From Bacillus massiliglaciei (GTDB lineage: Bacteria > Bacillota > Bacilli > Bacillales > DSM-1321): 64,000 nt of DNA. Location: contig NZ_LT622357.1 in NCBI RefSeq assembly GCF_900098925.1, forward strand, positions 451,496 through 515,495. Reading direction: 5' to 3'. The position numbers and the translations under genes were made by a program. The number at the start of each line of letters is the position of its first letter. Position 1 is the stretch's first letter. The notes beneath the pieces were generated by a model. The model did no database searches, was not told the DNA's origin, and worked only from the letters and a program-made list of their open reading frames with translations. Shown piece by piece: positions 9,100 through 16,868 of the stretch.

Positions 9100-10548
9100 A
9101 TGGAGCTATTCATCATAATTATTGTCCTTGGGCTTCTGATGTTTGTAGCATATAAGGGATTCTCTGTTATTTTATTTGCCCCTCTCTGTGCACTGCTTGC
9201 CGTTATGCTCACAGATCCATCGTATACCCTGCCGTTCTTCTCTAATATCTTTATGGAAAAGATGGTCGGCTTTATTAAATTATATTTCCCTGTATTTCTG
9301 CTCGGCGCTATTTTTGGTAAGCTTGTAGAAATGTCCGGCATTGCCTCTTCCATTGCTAAAACGATTGTGCAATTCGTCGGATCAAAACGGGCAGTACTGG
9401 CGATCGTGTTAATGTGTGCCATCCTGACTTATAGCGGAGTAAGCCTGTTTGTTGTTGCCTTTGCTGTTTATCCTTTTGCAGCCAATCTTTTCAGGGAAGC
9501 CAATATACCTAAGAGGCTAATACCGGGTGCAATTGCCCTGGGGGCACTTTCCTTTACGATGGATGCTCTGCCCGGAACTCCTCAAATACAAAATGTCATT
9601 CCTACTACTTTTTTCAAAACATCCATTTATGCCGCTCCTGTATTAGGAACCATCGGCGGGATCTTCATCTTTACTTTAGGAATGCTTTATCTGCAGTCGA
9701 GGGTAAAAAAAGCAAAAGCTGCCGGGGAAGGGTATTATGGAACCAGGCAGGCTCAAGAAGAGATGGCAGCAGCGACTGCTGCCTTGGCTGAAGAGCCTCA
9801 GCCAGATCCAGATAAAACTCCTGAAAAGATGAAACCGTGGCGGCAGATTCTCGCATTTATGCCGCTTGTCTTAGTCGGAGTAATGAATAAAGTATTAAGC
9901 GTTTCACTCCCGAAATGGTACCCAAATGGATTCGATTTTTCAGCTATCGGCCTCGAATCTTTCGGAAAAGTCGATATGTCCGCAGTGGCTGGCATTTGGT
10001 CTGTAGAAATAGCACTCGTGATGGGGATTTTGGCTACATTCCTGTTTAACTTTAAAGAAATCGCAGCTAATTTCCAATCAGGAATCAACGCCAGTATTGG
10101 AGGAGCTTTGCTTGCTGTCATGAATACAGCGTCAGAATATGGATTTGGCGGCGTGATTGCCGCACTGCCTGGATTCAGTATTGTACGGGACGGCATTTCC
10201 CACACCTTTACAAACCCTCTCATTAATTCTGCCGTGACAACAAATGTACTGGCCGGGATCACCGGCTCCGCTTCAGGAGGGATGGGCATCGCGCTCAGCG
10301 CAATGGGAGAGCAATATTATAGAGCTGCTGAACAATTCAACATTCCTCTGGAAGTCATGCACAGAGTCGTGGCAATGGCCTCGGGCGGGATGGACTCTCT
10401 TCCTCACAATGGAGCGGTCATTACCTTGCTGGCCGTAACAGGATTAACACACAAACAAGCCTATCGTGATATTTTTGCCATTACAATCATCAAGTTCATA
10501 GCGGTTTTCTTTATCATTGCTGTATACAGTCTAACCGGCCTTGTCTAA
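9100..10548 (+). CDS. GntP-family organic acid:H+ symporter
   Basis: 482-aa integral membrane protein with about 12-14 hydrophobic segments and a hydrophilic central loop (about residues 200-250, rich in Ala, Glu and Lys). Family-typical stretches include LGALSFTMDALPGTPQIQNV and GGMDSLPHNGAVITLLAVTG, the latter a GntP/hydroxybutyrate-permease feature. It should import an organic (hydroxy)acid for the two dehydrogenases encoded upstream. Start ATG has GGAGCGTGAAGAA ahead of it. The closest functional classes are gluconate and D-3-hydroxybutyrate permeases; the substrate here is unknown, and the neighbouring enzymes argue against gluconate because no kinase is present. Confidence 0.87.
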   Translation: MELFIIIIVLGLLMFVAYKGFSVILFAPLCALLAVMLTDPSYTLPFFSNIFMEKMVGFIKLYFPVFLLGAIFGKLVEMSGIASSIAKTIVQFVGSKRAVLAIVLMCAILTYSGVSLFVVAFAVYPFAANLFREANIPKRLIPGAIALGALSFTMDALPGTPQIQNVIPTTFFKTSIYAAPVLGTIGGIFIFTLGMLYLQSRVKKAKAAGEGYYGTRQAQEEMAAATAALAEEPQPDPDKTPEKMKPWRQILAFMPLVLVGVMNKVLSVSLPKWYPNGFDFSAIGLESFGKVDMSAVAGIWSVEIALVMGILATFLFNFKEIAANFQSGINASIGGALLAVMNTASEYGFGGVIAALPGFSIVRDGISHTFTNPLINSAVTTNVLAGITGSASGGMGIALSAMGEQYYRAAEQFNIPLEVMHRVVAMASGGMDSLPHNGAVITLLAVTGLTHKQAYRDIFAITIIKFIAVFFIIAVYSLTGLV

Positions 10549-10560
10549 TGGCTAAAAATA

Positions 10561-10596
10561 AAAATGCTCTCTGTCATCAGCACAGGAGCATTTTTT
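10561..10596 (+). terminator. Bidirectional terminator, operon end
   Basis: AAAATGCTC / GAGCATTTT stem (10561-10569, 10586-10594) with T-run on the right and, on the other strand, TTTTTATTTTT; it can serve both the permease and the leftward rhodanese gene. Confidence 0.85.
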
Positions 10597-10640
10597 CTTG
10601 CCTATTAGACCTTTTTAGACAAACAGCTGAAGGAATTCTT

Positions 10641-10952
10641 TTATTTAACGATGACTTCACCGTTCCAGCCGAGCATTCCGCCTTCCATATTGATTACTTT
10701 ATATCCGCGCTCTTGCAGGAAGTACGCTACATTTTCACTTCTTCTTCCGGAACGGCAGACTAAAATATATTCTTTATCCTTATTAAAGTAGTCCAGATTG
10801 TTTGGGATTTCGCCCATACGGATATGCTTCGCCCCTTCAATCATTCCTTGCTGAACTTCTTCGTCTTCTCTCACATCAACGATTTCCAAATCTTCTCCTG
10901 CTTCAAGCAGCACTTCAACCTGTTCCGGCGTGATGGTTTTCAATTCATCCAT
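10641..10952 (-). CDS. ytwF: Rhodanese-domain protein YtwF-like
   Basis: 103-aa single rhodanese domain: IVDVREDEEVQQGMIEGAKHI is the CH2A-like region and VCRSGRRSENVAYFL carries the active-site Cys in a six-residue CRSGRR loop. Likely a sulfane-sulfur carrier or transferase. Start ATG with GAGGTGCC upstream. Monocistronic, convergent with the sigma-54 operon. Single-domain rhodaneses of this size are common in Bacillus, and the exact partner is unknown. Confidence 0.85.
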   Translation of the reverse strand: MDELKTITPEQVEVLLEAGEDLEIVDVREDEEVQQGMIEGAKHIRMGEIPNNLDYFNKDKEYILVCRSGRRSENVAYFLQERGYKVINMEGGMLGWNGEVIVK

Positions 10953-11189
10953 ATTGGCACCTCATTTTAGTCTTAAATTTCTTCCCCCATTATAACAATA
11001 AATAGGAGCAGAGTGAAATGTCATGAACAACTTGTCTCCGCACTCCTTACAGTAAATCCCATAATAATGAAAGAGTGGGAAAAATCCTCTGTTCGTTAAA
11101 ATGTACAAAGCAAGGCTTGAGCTGTTAGTATAATGGGTAAAATGAATCTAATCTGCCTAGGTGCGAAAAAAGAAACAGGAGGAAAACAC

Positions 11190-12320
11190 GTGCGCAAACT
11201 GCTTGTTCTATTACTCGTAGTTGGAGGTTTTTGGTTTGCCTATGGTAAAGATATTCCCGAGCAAGGCTATCAGGGAGTCTTTGAAAATATAAAAGAAGAT
11301 GCAAATGGATTAAAAAACAATGCTGAAATTTCTTCTGCATTAACTGAGCTCAAACAAGGCGCCCAGCAATTGTGGGGCACCCTGTCAGAAAAAGTAAAAC
11401 CGCTGGACAGTGGCTCTGATACAGAAGCAGAAACAGTTTCCAAACCAGAGCTGGAGAAACCCGCCGATCACTCTTTTTCCGTCCATAATATTGAACTTGG
11501 CGATTCAAAATCTGACGTAGAAAAGAAAGCCGGAAAGGCGAAGCGCTCCAGTGAGAATGAATATGGCACAAAGTGGTTCACTTATCATGACAATTACCAT
11601 AATTTTTTCATGGCTGCTTATAATGATGATGATAAAGTTTCAGCCCTCTACACCAATCAGGACCTCATTAGTTCCAAACAAGGAATCGAAAGAGGAACTC
11701 CAAAAAAAGAAGTTGAAGCCAAATTGGGGGAGCCGCTGACTAAGCTAAGAAAAGGAAATGTCTTTTATCAGATCCAAAATAACGGAGAATACGGTTTATA
11801 CAAAATGGAAAACAGCTATGTGACTGTTTTTTATGACAAGCATGAAAATAACACTGTCACATCCATCCAAATCGTAGATCAGAAGCTTGAAGAAGACAAG
11901 AAAGACTATTTTACTCCAGGGGATCAGAAGCTGAAGCAAGGATTTGAATTTCAGCTCTTTGATTTAACAAATGCTGCCCGGGTCAACCATAATCTTAACG
12001 TCCTTACTTGGAATGAGGAAGTTCAGGGCACAGCCCGCAAGCACAGTGACGATATGGCCGAAAATAATTATTTTGACCATACAAATCTAGCAGGAAAGTC
12101 CCCCTTTGACCGGATGGCCGATGATGATATCGCATTCCGTCTCGCAGGAGAAAACCTGGCTGCCGGACAAAACAGCAGCATCTTTGCCCATGAAGGGTTA
12201 ATGAATTCACTCGGTCACAGGGAAAATATCCTTCGTAAAGATTTCCGCACGCTCGGTGTCGGGGTTGCCTTTAATAATCAAGAAAAACCATACTACACAG
12301 AGAATTATGTCACGAACTAA
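11190..12320 (+). CDS. CAP/SCP-domain exported protein, YlbC-like
   Basis: 376-aa protein from a GTG start with AGGAGG eight bases upstream (the frame is open to 11133, but nothing supports that start). Residues 1-20 form a signal anchor (VRKLLVLLLVVGGFWFAYG). The middle (about 95-240) is the CAP-associated domain seen in YlbC, and the C-terminal 120 residues are a CAP/SCP (PR-1-like) domain with conserved HSDDMAENNYFDHTN, GENLAAG and GHRENIL segments. Such proteins are exported and their role in Bacillus is unclear. Monocistronic, followed by a strong terminator. Confidence 0.85.
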   Translation: MRKLLVLLLVVGGFWFAYGKDIPEQGYQGVFENIKEDANGLKNNAEISSALTELKQGAQQLWGTLSEKVKPLDSGSDTEAETVSKPELEKPADHSFSVHNIELGDSKSDVEKKAGKAKRSSENEYGTKWFTYHDNYHNFFMAAYNDDDKVSALYTNQDLISSKQGIERGTPKKEVEAKLGEPLTKLRKGNVFYQIQNNGEYGLYKMENSYVTVFYDKHENNTVTSIQIVDQKLEEDKKDYFTPGDQKLKQGFEFQLFDLTNAARVNHNLNVLTWNEEVQGTARKHSDDMAENNYFDHTNLAGKSPFDRMADDDIAFRLAGENLAAGQNSSIFAHEGLMNSLGHRENILRKDFRTLGVGVAFNNQEKPYYTENYVTN

Positions 12321-12341
12321 AAAGAAGAGTCTGGACAAAAC

Positions 12342-12377
12342 ATCCAATTTCTCACAGAGAAATTGGATATCTTTTTA
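12342..12377 (+). terminator. Intrinsic terminator of CAP-domain gene
   Basis: Perfect 12-base stem ATCCAATTTCTC / GAGAAATTGGAT with loop ACA (12342-12368), then ATCTTTTTATTT. Its loop region resembles that of the terminator at 29884. Confidence 0.9.
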
Positions 12378-12529
12378 TTTATGCTCCATGGATTCTTTAA
12401 GAAACTCTTTTTCGATAGTGGATATTCCCAATCAATTCGTACAATAGCAATTCTTATCTCATTCTATGAGTTTTTCGCTTCCGTTCCATCTGCTTCCCTA
12501 ATCCTGAACTTTTAATTCCACCGGCATAT

Positions 12530-12574
12530 AAAAAGGCTGTTTTGCCAAGACTATATTGTCTTGGCAAAACAGCC
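12530..12574 (-). terminator. Terminator of the queuosine operon
   Basis: Perfect 17-base stem (12535-12551 with 12558-12574, loop of 6); read leftward it is followed by TTTTTATAT. Lies 12 bases after the transporter stop. Confidence 0.9.
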
Positions 12575-12586
12575 CATGCTTTCTGA

Positions 12587-13126
12587 TCAGCCTGCTGGAA
12601 TGCTTTTATCCATTTTTCCATGTATCTGGCTCAAAATCAGCGCCCCAATCATCTGAATGATTGTTTTCACGATAATCTGCCCTATGATTGCAGCCGGGAC
12701 GGCCTCCCATGGCAGCATATTGGCTCCAAGCGGACTTAATCCAACAATCACAAATACAGCTGAATCCAGCAGTCCTCCGACAAGGCCGCTGTAGAATACG
12801 CGCCATGCCAACGGCAGCTTAAGCCGCGAGTATATTTCCGTATCAGCCGTTTCCGCTATGACAAACGATAGAGCGGATGCCAAGACAATTAATAGGGTAT
12901 CGCCAAGCAATGCGGACACACATGCCGATAAGACAAGTGCAAGACCGATGAAAAGATATGTTTTTTTCCGGCCGTACTTATTTTGAACAAGATCACGAAA
13001 GATAAAGGTCGCACCAATTAAAAGCGTCCCCATCGGCACGATGAATATTCCTAATTGAAGCGGCATGAATGCAGCTGTAACTACATTGGCCGCAATAATG
13101 GATAACAAGTAAAATATGATTCTCAT
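12587..13126 (-). CDS. VUT/YhhQ-family queuosine precursor transporter
   Basis: 179-aa membrane protein with about six hydrophobic segments. Signature stretches are VPMGTLLIGATFIFRDLVQNKYG and the C-terminal half with GGLLDSAVFVIVGLSP and IIGQIIVKTIIQMIGALI. The VUT (COG1738) family includes E. coli YhhQ, which takes up preQ0/preQ1. It is the last gene of a preQ1-riboswitch operon encoding QueC, QueD and QueE, 31 bases after queE, so uptake of a queuine precursor is a strong inference. ATG preceded by AGGAGATAGATT. Confidence 0.88.
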   Translation of the reverse strand: MRIIFYLLSIIAANVVTAAFMPLQLGIFIVPMGTLLIGATFIFRDLVQNKYGRKKTYLFIGLALVLSACVSALLGDTLLIVLASALSFVIAETADTEIYSRLKLPLAWRVFYSGLVGGLLDSAVFVIVGLSPLGANMLPWEAVPAAIIGQIIVKTIIQMIGALILSQIHGKMDKSIPAG

Positions 13127-13157
13127 AATCTATCTCCTATTGTTTAATCAATTCTTC

Positions 13158-13886
13158 TTAAACGCCTCTTTTATTCCCCCACACGAGAGCATGGAGCTGA
13201 GGGAGCACTTTCACATCATTTATCTCTGCATCGTTGATTACTCTGTCAACTAAATCTTCATATTTCTTCAGCAATCTGCCGGCAAGCTCCTGGGTGTCTG
13301 CCGTCTGAATATCGTCATTGCCGACTTGCAGGAAAAAAGGAAACTCCGGATACATCTGGTGAACCTTCTTCGCATATTCATAATCGATTTCATCAAAAAT
13401 AACAATCTTTAACGAAACATGCTGATTTTCATTTTGGGCTTTCAGCTTTGACAGAATATCAGTCAGCACGATGAAATCAGTCTTCATTCCGGAGCTTGGG
13501 GGTTTAGGAGAAACCGTCAGCTCATCGATTTCATACAGCCAATCCTGCCATCTGCTTCCCTGTGTTTCAACGCCGATCTTTATCTTCTTTTCTTTTAAAA
13601 TCCTGACTAATGAATCTATATTCTTTAAAAGCGCCGGATTGCCTCCTGAAATCGTAACAAACGAAAACCCCCGTCCTCCGATATTCTTCAGCTCGGCCCA
13701 TATTTCCTCAGCCGTCATTTGTGAAATCAAATGTTTTCCACTGCCATTCCAGGTAAAAGATGAATCACACCAGGAACAGGAATAATCACAGCCCGCCGTT
13801 CGGACAAACATTGTCTTTTGGCCGATGACCATCCCTTCTCCCTGTATGGTCGGACCAAAAATCTCCATTACAGGAATTTTACTCAT
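13158..13886 (-). CDS. queE: 7-carboxy-7-deazaguanine synthase QueE
   Basis: 242-aa radical SAM enzyme converting 6-carboxytetrahydropterin to 7-carboxy-7-deazaguanine in queuosine biosynthesis. The N-terminus has EIFGPTIQGEGMVIGQKTMF and the cluster motif CDYSCSWCDSSFTWNG (CX3CX2C), then FVTISGGNPAL for SAM binding. Start chosen at ATG 13886, with AAGGGAG upstream and an 8-base overlap with the end of queD; the frame continues further upstream only within queD. Order queC-queD-queE matches B. subtilis ykvJKL, but queF is not in this window. Confidence 0.93.
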   Translation of the reverse strand: MSKIPVMEIFGPTIQGEGMVIGQKTMFVRTAGCDYSCSWCDSSFTWNGSGKHLISQMTAEEIWAELKNIGGRGFSFVTISGGNPALLKNIDSLVRILKEKKIKIGVETQGSRWQDWLYEIDELTVSPKPPSSGMKTDFIVLTDILSKLKAQNENQHVSLKIVIFDEIDYEYAKKVHQMYPEFPFFLQVGNDDIQTADTQELAGRLLKKYEDLVDRVINDAEINDVKVLPQLHALVWGNKRGV

Positions 13887-14352
13887 GATCCATCCACTCC
13901 CTTCTGGCTTCAGCATAACTGGTTGGTGTTTCATACAGTCTGACAAATTCAAGCCAGACGCTGTTCTGCGATTTTTCTTCTTGCAAGGCCTGCGCCATCT
14001 GTTCATAAATCCACACAACGATATTCTCCGCTGTCGTATTCATCGAAGGCAATGTTTCATTTAAATAGCGATGGTCTAAATATACTTCAATCCGTTCTTT
14101 CCACATTTCCTTTATTTCACCAAAATCAATCAGCAGGCCGCGTGAATCCGTTAATCCGCTTATTCCGAAGATGACTTTATACGTATGACCGTGAAGGTTC
14201 TTGCATTTTCCTTCATAATGATGAAGGTGATGGGCAGCATCAAAGGTGAACTCCTTGCTGACCAGAACACGCTTGGCATGATACTTCAACTCTTCCTTTT
14301 GAATATCTTCTCCAAGCTTCTGCAGCTTATCAACGATTCTGAACTCAGCCAT
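13879..14352 (-). CDS. queD: 6-carboxytetrahydropterin synthase QueD
   Basis: 157-aa PTPS-family enzyme making 6-carboxytetrahydropterin from dihydroneopterin triphosphate. Zn ligands are visible in FDAAHHLHHYEGKCKNLHGHTYKV (His and HGH), and the Cys of KCKNLHGH is the catalytic residue. The DHRYLNET segment is family-typical. Preceded by GAGGGGC; lies 4 bases after the queC stop, so likely translationally coupled. Confidence 0.93.
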   Translation of the reverse strand: MAEFRIVDKLQKLGEDIQKEELKYHAKRVLVSKEFTFDAAHHLHHYEGKCKNLHGHTYKVIFGISGLTDSRGLLIDFGEIKEMWKERIEVYLDHRYLNETLPSMNTTAENIVVWIYEQMAQALQEEKSQNSVWLEFVRLYETPTSYAEARREWMDHE

Positions 14353-14356
14353 TGGG

Positions 14357-15016
14357 TCAGCGCCCCTCTTTCATGCTAAGATAGTCCTCAAGCCCTTTTC
14401 TTCTTAACTTACAGGCAGGGCATTCGCCGCACCCATCTGCTATGATGCCGTTATAGCAGGTCAGTGTCTTTTCACGGACAAAATCGAAGGCGCCAAGCTG
14501 GTCCGCCAAGGCCCAGGTCTCGGCTTTATTCAGCCACATCAGCGGCGTATCAATAACAAAAGGATAGTCCATTGATAAATTCAGCGTGACATTCAGTGAT
14601 TTAATAAAAGCATCCCGGCAATCAGGATAGCCGCTGAAGTCTGTTTCACATACGCCTGTCACAATATGACGGGCCCCTATCTGCCGGGCCAGCACACCTG
14701 CAAAAGAAAGGAAAAGCAAGTTTCTGCCAGGTACAAAAGTCGAAGGCAGCTCTCCATCTTCTCCATCTTTCACTTCAATGTCTTTCCTTGTTAACGCATT
14801 GGGCGCAAGCTGGTTCAAAAGAGACATATCCAATATGTGATGCTTGATGCCAAGCTCCTTTGTAATCGCTTTGGCACAATCTATTTCCAATCGATGCCTT
14901 TGATCATAATCAAATGTAACTGCCTCCACCTCGGCAAACCGTTCCTTGGCCCAAAATAAACAGGTTGTGCTGTCCTGTCCTCCGCTAAATACAATAACTG
15001 CTTTTTCTTGTTTCAT
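14357..15016 (-). CDS. queC: 7-cyano-7-deazaguanine synthase QueC
   Basis: 219-aa ATP-dependent enzyme converting 7-carboxy-7-deazaguanine to preQ0. PP-loop [13 protein letters not shown] at residues 10-22 and a C-terminal zinc motif [14 protein letters not shown]. First gene of the que operon, beginning 24 bases after the riboswitch terminator; ATG preceded by AAGGGAG. Control by preQ1 is expected: ligand binding should favour the terminator. Confidence 0.95.
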   Translation of the reverse strand: MKQEKAVIVFSGGQDSTTCLFWAKERFAEVEAVTFDYDQRHRLEIDCAKAITKELGIKHHILDMSLLNQLAPNALTRKDIEVKDGEDGELPSTFVPGRNLLFLSFAGVLARQIGARHIVTGVCETDFSGYPDCRDAFIKSLNVTLNLSMDYPFVIDTPLMWLNKAETWALADQLGAFDFVREKTLTCYNGIIADGCGECPACKLRRKGLEDYLSMKEGR

Positions 15017-15039
15017 CTTCTGAAAACTCCCTTATAACG

Positions 15040-15070
15040 AAAAAACAGCACCCTAAGAAAGAGTGCTGTT
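15040..15070 (-). terminator. preQ1 riboswitch terminator
   Basis: Read leftward, AACAGCAC / GTGCTGTT stem (15063-15070 with 15044-15051) ending in a T-run at 15040-15045, between the aptamer and queC. The loop contains CTTAG, which can pair with CTAAG at the aptamer 3' end and so form the alternative fold. Confidence 0.85.
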
Positions 15071-15075
15071 TCTTC

Positions 15076-15108
15076 TTAGTTTTTTTAAGAGGGTAGCTAA
15101 AAACCTCT
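15076..15108 (-). ncRNA. preQ1-I riboswitch aptamer
   Basis: Leftward sequence starts AGAGG, continues with a TTTTTAGCTA loop, closes with CCCTCT and ends in an A-rich tail AAAAAAACTAAG: the compact H-type pseudoknot consensus of preQ1 class I. Its location directly upstream of queC confirms it. Confidence 0.93.
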
Positions 15109-15141
15109 TCCGCCTGACGCGGATTATTCAATTCCCTGTTT

Positions 15142-15170
15142 ATCTTATAGCGAAATGAAGGGAAAATCAA
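15142..15170 (-). promoter_or_regulatory. Sigma-A promoter of que operon
   Basis: TTGATT (15165-15170) and TAAGAT (15142-15147) with 17-base spacing, about 30 bases before the aptamer. Confidence 0.65.
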
Positions 15171-15188
15171 CTCCTGATTTTTGAAGGT

Positions 15189-15923
15189 TCACCAGCCCCG
15201 GCCGGCACCGCCGCCTCCGGAAGAACCTCCTCCTCCGCCGCGAGGTCCGCTGCCTCCCCCTCCTCCGCCTCGGGAGAAAAGGGATATCAGCAGATAAGAA
15301 AGCGTTCCCCCAAAGAATTTTATATCAAGAAAAACAACAGCGATGATCAGGACAATAAGCAGCCAGGCAGGAATGCCGATGCCTTCTCCTCCCTGGTTCT
15401 GCCCAGGCTGACTGTCTCCGCTGTACTCAGCTGTCGCTTCGCTGACCAGGACTTTATAGGTTTCCTTCAAAGCCTGTTCCGGCTGGCCTGCCTCTAAATA
15501 AGGGATGGTGTATTCATCTAAGATTCTCCCTGCTTTGCCGTCCGGAATCCTGCCTTCCATTCCGTACCCAACTTCAAGCCATGTCTTCTGATCCTTCATA
15601 GCCACGACCAATAAAACGCCATTGTTCTTCTCTTTGTTTCCAATTCCATATGTCCGGAAGGCTTCATTTGCAAATTCCTGAATCGGTCTTTCTCCTGTTG
15701 TCTGGACCGTCAAAATGGCAATTTGGGCAGACGTCTGATCCTCTGTCTGGCGGCCCATCCGGTTCAATTCTTCCTTTTCGCTCTGTGTCAGGACGCTAGC
15801 GAAGTCCTGTACATAGATATCTCCAACAGGTGCCGGGATTTCCTGATTTGCTGCAAATGCCCGGCCTGTCATTGCCAATAGAAGTATCAGCAGCAACCAG
15901 CTGGAGATCTTTCGGGAAATCAT
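15189..15923 (-). CDS. TPM-domain membrane protein, YgcG-like
   Basis: 244-aa secreted/membrane protein. Signal peptide about 1-25 (SSWLLLILLLAMTGRAFA), TPM (TLP18.3/Psb32/MOLO-1) domain about 30-155 with VQDFASVLTQSEKEELN and GYGMEGRIPDG, one transmembrane segment about 183-205, and a C-terminal tail of Gly-Ser repeats (GGGGGGSG, GGGGGSSGGGGAG). Its start codon overlaps the stop of the LemA-like gene as ATGA; LemA-TPM pairs are widespread and probably act together at the membrane, but the function is unknown. Domain order is fully intact. Confidence 0.88.
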   Translation of the reverse strand: MISRKISSWLLLILLLAMTGRAFAANQEIPAPVGDIYVQDFASVLTQSEKEELNRMGRQTEDQTSAQIAILTVQTTGERPIQEFANEAFRTYGIGNKEKNNGVLLVVAMKDQKTWLEVGYGMEGRIPDGKAGRILDEYTIPYLEAGQPEQALKETYKVLVSEATAEYSGDSQPGQNQGGEGIGIPAWLLIVLIIAVVFLDIKFFGGTLSYLLISLFSRGGGGGGSGPRGGGGGSSGGGGAGRGW

Positions 15924-16501
15924 TGATCATTGCCCCCGAAATCCACTTCCGGAGCTTCATTAGCCTTTGGATCTGCTCTGAAATATTCTTTTTCATCAAA
16001 ACCTGTCACACCTGCAACTATCGCGCCTGGGAATCGTTTCACTTTTTTATTATAAGAAGCAACCTGATCATTATAATCCTTTCGGGCTACAGAAATTCTG
16101 TTTTCTGTTCCTGCAAGCTCATCCATTAATTGTGTGAACTGCTTATCCGCCTTCAGCTCAGGGTAATTTTCGACAACGACTAACAGCCTGCTTAATGCAC
16201 CTGACAATTCGTCATTGGCTGTCGCTTCCTCCTCTGGAGAATCGGCGCCTGCAAGTCTAGCCCTTGCATCCGAAACGGCTGTAATCACTTCTTCTTCATG
16301 TGCTGCATACCCTTTCACGGTATTGACGAGATTGGGGATCAAATCCAGTCTCCGCTGCAGCTGGTTTTCAATCTGTGCATAAGAAGAATCCACATTCTCT
16401 TCTGATTCAACGAAACCATTATAGCTCGAGATCAGCATGATCGCGATAATCACAATAATACCTACGATAACTGCTATTGTGGCGAGCAATCCTTTTTTCA
16501 T
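15920..16501 (-). CDS. LemA family membrane protein
   Basis: 193-aa protein: N-terminal transmembrane helix (KKGLLATIAVIVGIIVIIAIM) followed by a helical LemA domain with the typical NQLQRRLDLIPNLVNTVKGY and ENYPELKAD segments. Start chosen at ATG 16501, which has GAGTGAGGA ahead; 12 more upstream codons are open but lack support. Transcribed leftward into the TPM-domain gene. The LemA family is structural or signalling; no enzymatic motif is seen. Confidence 0.88.
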   Translation of the reverse strand: MKKGLLATIAVIVGIIVIIAIMLISSYNGFVESEENVDSSYAQIENQLQRRLDLIPNLVNTVKGYAAHEEEVITAVSDARARLAGADSPEEEATANDELSGALSRLLVVVENYPELKADKQFTQLMDELAGTENRISVARKDYNDQVASYNKKVKRFPGAIVAGVTGFDEKEYFRADPKANEAPEVDFGGNDQ

Positions 16502-16634
16502 GTCAGTCCTCACTCCCATCCTGTTATTCTGATCCATATTATTTTCCCACAGCGGGACTTATGCTAAACAATTCATACCCGAAAAGAAAAAACACATTGA
16601 TTCATAAACCTGTAAATTTAATAAAGGCTTGGAC

Positions 16635-16691
16635 AAAAATAAAGAAACTGCACCCGAATTGTTAGATGTGTCTAACAATTCGGGTGCAGTT
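16635..16691 (-). terminator. Strong hairpin terminator downstream of copA
   Basis: Perfect 21-base stem (16646-16666 with 16671-16691, loop TGTG); read leftward it is followed by TCTTTATTTTTG. It could stop leftward transcription from copA about 180 bases after its stop codon. Confidence 0.7.
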
Positions 16692-16708
16692 CAAAATTTG
16701 ATCTTTCA

Positions 16709-16765
16709 CATATGCTTAATGGATTTCCGTTTCAGGGACACTTTCAGGCGGTACATGCCGATTCT
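16709..16765 (-). repeat. Degenerate Bacillus GC-rich dispersed repeat
   Basis: Contains GATTTCCGTTTCAGGGACAC and CAGGCGGTACATGCCG, a decayed form of the repeat best preserved at 48867-48980. The rest of the gap between copA and the LemA-like gene (16502-16868) shows nothing else. Confidence 0.4.
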
Positions 16766-16868
16766 GCCGTCTCTTTTGTGCTTTTTCCAGGAACCTCCAT
16801 TTACAAAGCATTCATTTCTTAAGATAGATTCTTATCCCGTTCAATGAATTTTCGTTTTTTCCCGGCTC

